This document shows positions 59,733 through 64,000 of a stretch of DNA of 64,000 nt, one piece after another. The number at the start of each line of letters is the position of its first letter. Positions within the stretch are counted from its first letter, which is position 1. Both the position numbers and the translations under genes were made by a program. The notes below the pieces were generated by a model that was not told where the DNA came from, did not search any database, and saw only the letters and a list, made by a program, of their open reading frames with translations. The stretch is from Streptomyces barkulensis (GTDB taxonomy: Bacteria; Actinomycetota; Actinomycetes; Streptomycetales; Streptomycetaceae), in assembly GCF_002843305.1 (NCBI RefSeq), contig NZ_PGSG01000054.1:62001-126000 (forward strand). Reading direction: 5' to 3'.

Positions 59733-60482
59733 GTGGGCGGAGCGGTACGGCTGGATCTGGAGGGCAGGAACGCGCTGGTGACGGGCGGCGCCCGCGGTCT
59801 GGGCGCGTCCATCACCCGCCGTCTCGCACGGGCCGGGGCCGCCGTGCGGGTGGTGGACGTGCGCCGTGAGGAGGGCGAGAAGTTCTGCGCCCGGCTCAGC
59901 GAGGAGGAGGGCGCGGACGTCCGCTTCCTGGAGGTGGACGTCCGCGATCCGGAGGCGGTCGGGACGGCCTTCCGGGGGCTGGACGAGGCGTCCTGGCCCC
60001 TGGACGTCCTGGTCAACAACGCCGCCGTGGACGTCTCCAAACCGATCGAGCACCTGTCCGCCGAGGAGGTCACCCGGGTGGTCTCCACCAACCTGCTGGG
60101 ACCGATGTACATGTGCCTGGAGACCTACCGGCGCATGGTCGCACGCGGCGGCGGACACATCGTCAACATCCTGTCCACCGCGTCCAACCGCACCTGGACC
60201 GAGGCCGGCCCGTACTCGGCCGGCAAGTCGGGGCTGCGCGCCTTCACCCACACCCTCTTCAAGGAGGCGCAGCGCGACTGCGTCGGCATCGGGATCACCG
60301 GGGTGATCGCGGGGGGTATGGAGACCCCGTTCGTGACGGAGCGTTTCCCCGACGCGGACACCTCCAAGCTGCAGAGCCCCGACATCGTGGCGGACGCGGT
60401 CGTCTGCGCGCTGGCGGTCCCCGAGGGCAGCGTGATGCCCGAGGTGGTCGTGGTGCCGCGCAGCGAGACCTCCTGGCCCTGA
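59733..60482 (+). CDS. short-chain dehydrogenase/reductase
   Basis: 249 residues. TGGARGLGASI nucleotide loop (about 17-27), NNAAVDVS (95-102), the catalytic Ser in ILSTASNRTW and YSAGKSGLRAF (Tyr-x3-Lys, about 161-171). It uses NAD(P)H on an unknown carbonyl or alcohol. GGAGG precedes GTG 59733. The following terminator separates it from the MerR gene. Confidence 0.92.
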   Translation: MGGAVRLDLEGRNALVTGGARGLGASITRRLARAGAAVRVVDVRREEGEKFCARLSEEEGADVRFLEVDVRDPEAVGTAFRGLDEASWPLDVLVNNAAVDVSKPIEHLSAEEVTRVVSTNLLGPMYMCLETYRRMVARGGGHIVNILSTASNRTWTEAGPYSAGKSGLRAFTHTLFKEAQRDCVGIGITGVIAGGMETPFVTERFPDADTSKLQSPDIVADAVVCALAVPEGSVMPEVVVVPRSETSWP

Positions 60483-60498
60483 CCGGCGCGCGGGGCGG

Positions 60499-60546
60499 GC
60501 CGGTGTCCGCTCCCGCCCCGGCGGCGGGGCGGGAGCGGGCACCGGC
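60499..60546. terminator. bidirectional terminator between SDR and MerR genes
   Basis: A 21-bp stem (60499-60519 with 60526-60546) with one G-U pair and a 6-base loop between convergent genes. Confidence 0.85.
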
Positions 60547-60558
60547 GTCTTACGGGGG

Positions 60559-61389
60559 TCAGGCCCGTGTGATCGGCTCCTGGAGCTCGGTCACCCACTT
60601 CTCCCTGTCCTGCGGGCACTCCAGGTACAGCTCCCGCGCGTAGCCGGCCGAGCGGTGGCCGCTGGTGTCGATCCAGCGGGCCAGGGCCTGGGCGGTGGGC
60701 ATGACGCGGTCCATGGGGCCGCGGTGGACGACGGTGGCGGCCTGCTCGATGCCGGGCAGGTCCACGGTCTCGAAGCCGTCCTCCGCCCCGGCCCCGGTCC
60801 CGGCCACGACCGTGATGCCGGCGTGGACGACGACCGCGCCGCCCCCGCCGGGTGCGTCCTCGTACCAGGCGATGCCCGGTCCGGCCGGCTCCACTCCGGC
60901 CCGCTCCAGCAGGCCGCACAGTTCTTCGTACAGCGGCTGGATGACCGGCCCGATGTGCTCGGGCCCGAAGCTGTCGGCGATGCCGGTCAGCTCGGCCACC
61001 CGCACCGGCGGAATGCTCTTGACCACGATGTCCTCGGTGGGCATGTGTCCCTCGCTCTCGATGGTCCGGAGCCTCGCCTCGACCCGGGCCAGCCGCGCGG
61101 TGGCGGCCGCCACCGCCTCCTCCAGCTCCGCCCGCCGCAGTCCGAGCATCCCGCGCAGTTCCTCGGTGCCCGGGCGCTCGTCGAGGATCGTCCTCACCTG
61201 TTCGAGGGTGAAGCCGAGGTCCTTCAGTGCGATGACGCGGTTGAGCCGGGCGAGCTGTCCCGCCTCGTAGAAGCGGTAACCGCTGACCGGATCGGTCCGG
61301 GCGGGGCGCAGCAGTCCGATCGCGTCGTAGTGCCGCAGCATGCGGACCGACACACGGCCGTGCCTGGCGAAGTCTCCGATGGTGAACAT
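60559..61389 (-). CDS. MerR-family regulator with GyrI-like effector domain
   Basis: 276 residues. MerR HTH (FTIGDFARHGRVSVRMLRHYDAIGLLRPARTDPVSGYRFYEAGQ, 2-45), a dimerising coiled coil (about 75-115, LEEAVAAATARLARVEARL) and a C-terminal drug/ligand-binding domain (about 120-276) of the BmrR/TipA GyrI-like type. It probably senses a small hydrophobic molecule. A typical MerR-type promoter dyad lies directly upstream. Confidence 0.9.
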   Translation of the reverse strand: MFTIGDFARHGRVSVRMLRHYDAIGLLRPARTDPVSGYRFYEAGQLARLNRVIALKDLGFTLEQVRTILDERPGTEELRGMLGLRRAELEEAVAAATARLARVEARLRTIESEGHMPTEDIVVKSIPPVRVAELTGIADSFGPEHIGPVIQPLYEELCGLLERAGVEPAGPGIAWYEDAPGGGGAVVVHAGITVVAGTGAGAEDGFETVDLPGIEQAATVVHRGPMDRVMPTAQALARWIDTSGHRSAGYARELYLECPQDREKWVTELQEPITRA

Positions 61390-61404
61390 GACGCTCCCTA
61401 CTCC

Positions 61405-61430
61405 AGGGCCTCACACGGTGTCAGGGTCAA
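61405..61430 (-). promoter_or_regulatory. MerR-type promoter/operator of the regulator gene
   Basis: On the minus strand a TTGACC -35 (61430-61425) is followed by the CTGACACCGTGTGAG dyad-like spacer, ending with a TGGAGT -10 candidate after 19 bp. The long spacer with a dyad is the MerR-activated promoter form. It supports autoregulation. Confidence 0.55.
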
Positions 61431-61471
61431 GCCCCGACCGCGCGGGTGGTCCGGAGGGAGCGTGAGCGGCT

Positions 61472-62461
61472 TCAGCCACCGAGCCCGGGACCGTCCGCTC
61501 CGGGGCCCGGGGAGGCCGCGGAGGCGGTCGCGGAGGCGGTCGCGGAGGCGGTCGCGGAGGAGGCGGGAGTGCCGGGGGCGGTGACGCGGTCGTCCGCGCG
61601 GGCGGCGTTGCGGGCGATGGCGTCGGTCAGGAGCGGCCAGAGCTGTTCGGGCAGGTCGTGCCCCATGCCGGGGATCACCAGGAGTTCGGCGCCGGGGATC
61701 GCCGCCGCCGTCGCCTCGCCGCCGCCGCGGTCGATGAGGGAGTCGTCTGCGCCGTGGACGACCAGCGTCGGAGCGGTGACGGCCCGCAGGTGCGGCGTAC
61801 GATCGGGCGAGGCCAGGATCGCGGCGTACTGGCGCGCGAAGCCGTCGGACCGGGGGGACCGGTCGTAGGCGGCCTCGGCGCGCTCGCGCAGTTCCTCGGG
61901 GGCGGTCGGGTAGCCGGGCGATCCGAGGACGGAGAACGAGCGCACCCCCCGCTCCCCCGCCTCCCGCCGGTCGCGGGGCGGCGGTGCCGCCAGCGCGGCC
62001 AGCGCCTCGGGGGTGCCCCGGCCGACGGAGCGGTCCCCGGTGGTGGACATGATCGAGCACAGCGAGCGCACCCGCGAGGGGTGGTCGATCGCGAACTGCT
62101 GGGCGATCATGCCGCCCATCGAGGCTCCGACGACGTGCGCGGCGTCGATCTCCAGGGCGTCGAGCAGACCCGCGGCGTCCCGGGCCATGTCGGCGATGCG
62201 GTAGGGGGCTGTGGAGGTGTCGCCCGCCAGGACGGCTCTGATGTCCGGGGGCGGGCAGTCGTCCAGGAAGGTGGACAGGCCGCAGTCGCGGTTGTCGTAG
62301 CGGACGACGTGGAAGCCCCGGTCGGCGAGCATCCCGCAGAAGTTCGGGTGCCAGGCGGTCATCTGGGTGCCGAGGCCCATGATGAGCAGCAGTACCGGCC
62401 CGTCCGGGTCGCCGAAGGTGTCGTACTCCAGTTCCATCCCGTTGGACAGGGCACGTGGCAT
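61472..62461 (-). CDS. alpha/beta hydrolase
   Basis: 329 residues. PVLLLIMGLGTQMTAWHPNF near the N-terminus, nucleophile VVGASMGGMIAQQFA (Ser about 124), HGADDSLID and the late MGHDLPEQLW His. These are the features of the epoxide-hydrolase/lipase-like hydrolase family. The C-terminal 30 residues are an S-A-T repeat coded by 12-bp tandem repeats (61518-61553). The gene runs toward the MerR gene; a link between the two is not certain. Confidence 0.88.
   Translation of the reverse strand: MPRALSNGMELEYDTFGDPDGPVLLLIMGLGTQMTAWHPNFCGMLADRGFHVVRYDNRDCGLSTFLDDCPPPDIRAVLAGDTSTAPYRIADMARDAAGLLDALEIDAAHVVGASMGGMIAQQFAIDHPSRVRSLCSIMSTTGDRSVGRGTPEALAALAAPPPRDRREAGERGVRSFSVLGSPGYPTAPEELRERAEAAYDRSPRSDGFARQYAAILASPDRTPHLRAVTAPTLVVHGADDSLIDRGGGEATAAAIPGAELLVIPGMGHDLPEQLWPLLTDAIARNAARADDRVTAPGTPASSATASATASATASAASPGPGADGPGLGG
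61518..61553. repeat. 12-bp tandem repeat in the hydrolase tail
   Basis: GCGGAGGCGGTC occurs three times exactly and begins a fourth; on the coding strand it makes a (S-A-T-A)n tail of the hydrolase. Copy-number changes stay in frame. Confidence 0.85.
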
Positions 62462-62738
62462 GTGTTCCTCCTCGGCGGGGCCCGGCCGGGGCCGGGGCGG
62501 TCGGCTTCCGCGGCCGTCGGGCGGTCCGCCGCCTGTCGCCGGGCCGTACGGCGGGCCAGCCGTACGGGAGCCGCCTCCCAGCCGGTCGGTACGATAGCGG
62601 GACCGCGCCCCGGAGGGAACGGAGCAGGCATCCCCGGCCGGACGGCTTTCCGGGCCGGCCCCGCATCGGCCCGCATCGGCCCCGTGCCGACCCCGTGCCG
62701 GACGGTGTTCACCGGTCGGGGCCCGGCGGCGCCCGCGT
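62462..62738. other. 277-base intergenic region
   Basis: Between the hydrolase and DUF4230 genes, both on the minus strand. A CCGCATCGGC 10-mer occurs twice in tandem (62661-62680), followed by a repeated CCCCGTGCCG. No gene was seen. Confidence 0.4.
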
Positions 62739-63413
62739 TCAGCCGCGCCCGCCGTCCTCCTCTCCGAAGGTCACCGAGACCCGCTCGAATCCCAGGGAGC
62801 GCAGCAGGTTCTCCAGCATGTCCTCGGTGTTCGCCTCGGCCCGCTTCGCCAGCCCGCTCTCCTCCGCGGCCTCGCCGATGTGCTCGACCGCGAGCCGATG
62901 AACCTCCCGCTCGTCGCCCGGATTGTCGGAGAAGAGGTCGCCGAGCCGGTCGAGCAGGCCGCGCTCCTTGGTCACGGCGTACGAGCGCTCGACGTCCAGC
63001 GCGGGCTTCTCCAGCCGGGCGTGCGGCAGCCGCACCGTGGCGCTCCTGCGGTCGTCGGTGACCGTGACGGCCTCCTCACCGAGACCGCCGAGGTCCACGT
63101 ACGCGCCGACGCTGCCCGTGCCGACGAACAGCGTCCGGCTGCCGCGTACCGCGTCCGGCAGGAACTTCGCGTCCTTGTCCAGGTCGACGACGACCTGGAA
63201 GGTGCCGGAGGCGCCCTCGTAGCGGCTCATGTCCCTGAGGGACTTCAGCACCGCGGGACCGGTGCGGTCCTCGGTCTCGGTGGCGAACGGGTTCCTCAGT
63301 TCCGGCAGGAGGCGGAGCTGCCCGGCCAGCAGCACTCCGGCCGGCAGGAGGACCACCAGGAGGAGCAGGGTGATCCATCTCGGGGAGACCGTGGATCTGT
63401 CGGGGCGTGCCAT
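62739..63413 (-). CDS. DUF4230-family membrane-anchored protein
   Basis: 224 residues. One N-terminal membrane helix (about 14-31, PRWITLLLLVVLLPAGVLLA) is followed by a beta-rich domain with YEGASGTFQVVVDLDKDAKFLPDAV and AVTVTDDRRSATVRLPHARL, and a helical C-terminus, the pattern of the DUF4230 family. The product is probably anchored with its domain outside the membrane. GGAGGTG precedes ATG 63413. Function unknown. Confidence 0.8.
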   Translation of the reverse strand: MARPDRSTVSPRWITLLLLVVLLPAGVLLAGQLRLLPELRNPFATETEDRTGPAVLKSLRDMSRYEGASGTFQVVVDLDKDAKFLPDAVRGSRTLFVGTGSVGAYVDLGGLGEEAVTVTDDRRSATVRLPHARLEKPALDVERSYAVTKERGLLDRLGDLFSDNPGDEREVHRLAVEHIGEAAEESGLAKRAEANTEDMLENLLRSLGFERVSVTFGEEDGGRG

Positions 63414-63756
63414 CTGCGTGCACCTCCGTCGGCGGCGGGAGACTCCGTCAGGTGGGGTTGTTCCCCGAAACTCCCCAGGCATGGCAGGGACTTGACTCCG
63501 CGCCGGACAAGCGGGCGGCCCCGTCCGCCCTTTCCCGTGGCGCGCTTCCACGGGCGCGTCCGCTCCGTTCCGCCGGCGGGAACGCCCGCCCCGTCCGTCC
63601 GCCCGCGCCGGGGCGCCCGGTATCGGCCGGTATCGGCCGGTATCGATCGGACGACGGCGGGTACCGGTGCTCTCGTGGACGCCCCCGGCCTCCTCGGCCG
63701 TACGGCCGAGGAGGCCGGCACCCGGCGGGGAACGACGAGACGACCTGGAGAGCGGA
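63414..63756. other. 343-base divergent region with palindrome and repeats
   Basis: Between DUF4230 (minus) and the gene at the right edge (plus). It holds a 34-bp perfect palindrome at 63685-63718, a direct repeat of CGGTATCGGC (63618-63637 plus part of a third copy) and a GGAGAGCGGAG ribosome site. No gene was seen. Confidence 0.6.
63685..63718. promoter_or_regulatory. 34-bp perfect palindrome
   Basis: CCGGCCTCCTCGGCCGT is followed directly by its exact reverse complement. It is 38 bp upstream of the start at 63757, in a divergent promoter region, so it may be an operator or a strong leader hairpin. Confidence 0.55.
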
Positions 63757-64000
63757 GTGACTGTGACCGAGCATCCGGGCGAGGCGGCACCGGCCGAGCG
63801 GAACGCGCCGGCCGCCCCGCGCCCGGCGACCGGACCGGACGGCGGACCCGGCGGACCCGGCGGACAGGAGGGCGGGCAGGACGGCGGGCAGGGCCGTCTG
63901 GACGCCGACGCGGGGCTCGAGGAGCTGCCCCCCGACCTCACCCAGGCCATTCTGGAGGCCACCAAACAGGTGGCCTCCCTGCTGAAGGGCGCCGGACACC
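63757..64000 (+). CDS. hypothetical protein, N-terminal fragment
   Basis: The frame from GTG 63757 (or GTG 63763) stays open to the window edge (about 81 residues). The first 50 are a Gly/Pro/Gln-rich disordered leader (GGPGGPGGQEGGQDGGQGR); then comes DLTQAILEATKQVASLLKGAGH, an amphipathic helix that could open a folded domain. The start of a nucleotidyltransferase-like fold is possible but not shown. A ribosome site lies before both starts. Confidence 0.5.
   Translation, partial: MTVTEHPGEAAPAERNAPAAPRPATGPDGGPGGPGGQEGGQDGGQGRLDADAGLEELPPDLTQAILEATKQVASLLKGAGH

Overview
The window is a stretch of actinobacterial chromosome, almost certainly Streptomyces. Base composition is very GC-rich, GTG and TTG starts are common, and many genes are streptomycete hallmarks: an XRE/DUF5753 + DUF397 pair, a snapalysin gene with its divergent LysR regulator, [4Fe-4S] NsrR next to flavohemoprotein, Tat-exported ceramidase, an intradiol dioxygenase fused to a carbohydrate-binding module, and many PP2C/STAS/HATPase stress-signalling proteins. 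About 70 genes are supported. No rRNA, tRNA, insertion sequence or CRISPR array was seen.

Layout. 0-7.5 kb: edge of a CBS-domain gene, a methyltransferase, an ArsR-VOC pair with a perfect operator, a DinB protein, an anti-sigma-type ATPase, the XRE/DUF397 pair, a winged-helix zinc-ribbon protein and a ribbon-helix-helix/PIN toxin-antitoxin operon. 7.5-17 kb: a LysR regulator, two small secreted proteins, an Mph-like kinase, a three-gene ArsR-SRPBCC-DHFR operon whose operator contains the start codon, a lower-GC membrane glycosyltransferase, a LacI regulator, a 52-residue protein and AAC(2')-I. 17-25 kb, mostly secretion: ceramidase, AraC regulator, dioxygenase-CBM fusion, two coupled zinc-ribbon microproteins, and the LysR/snapalysin pair. 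25-30 kb, redox detoxification: zinc-type dehydrogenase, glutathionyl-hydroquinone-reductase-like GST, FMN reductase and luciferase-like monooxygenase. 30-38 kb: an SMR transporter under a guanidine-III riboswitch, an endonuclease Q-like PHP protein, a hydrolase with a phosphoribosyltransferase, Hmp-NsrR-AnmK and an MFS permease. 38-45 kb: GH4 glycosidase, small stress proteins, and an unusual pair made of a P-loop ATPase and an orphan membrane-anchored solute-binding protein. 44.6-47.6 kb: a short phenylacetate-type set (paaH, divergent paaI-paaK).

47.7-59.5 kb is dominated by partner-switching signalling: a SpoIIE/PP2C phosphatase translationally coupled to a B12-binding protein carrying the CarH-type W-x9-EH signature, a molybdopterin oxidoreductase with a small helical partner, a second PAS-GAF-PP2C phosphatase, a FUSC-type transporter behind five 24-bp tandem repeats, an ECF sigma factor with a SnoaL-like tail, and a STAS protein on the opposite strand. 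59.7-64 kb: SDR, MerR regulator, alpha/beta hydrolase, DUF4230 membrane protein and the start of a further gene.

Most notable: the guanidine-III riboswitch, the probable light- or B12-responsive phosphatase module, the paired microproteins, the ATPase/orphan-receptor unit, and self-regulatory operators that overlap start codons. All functions are read from the sequence and family knowledge; no database search was possible.
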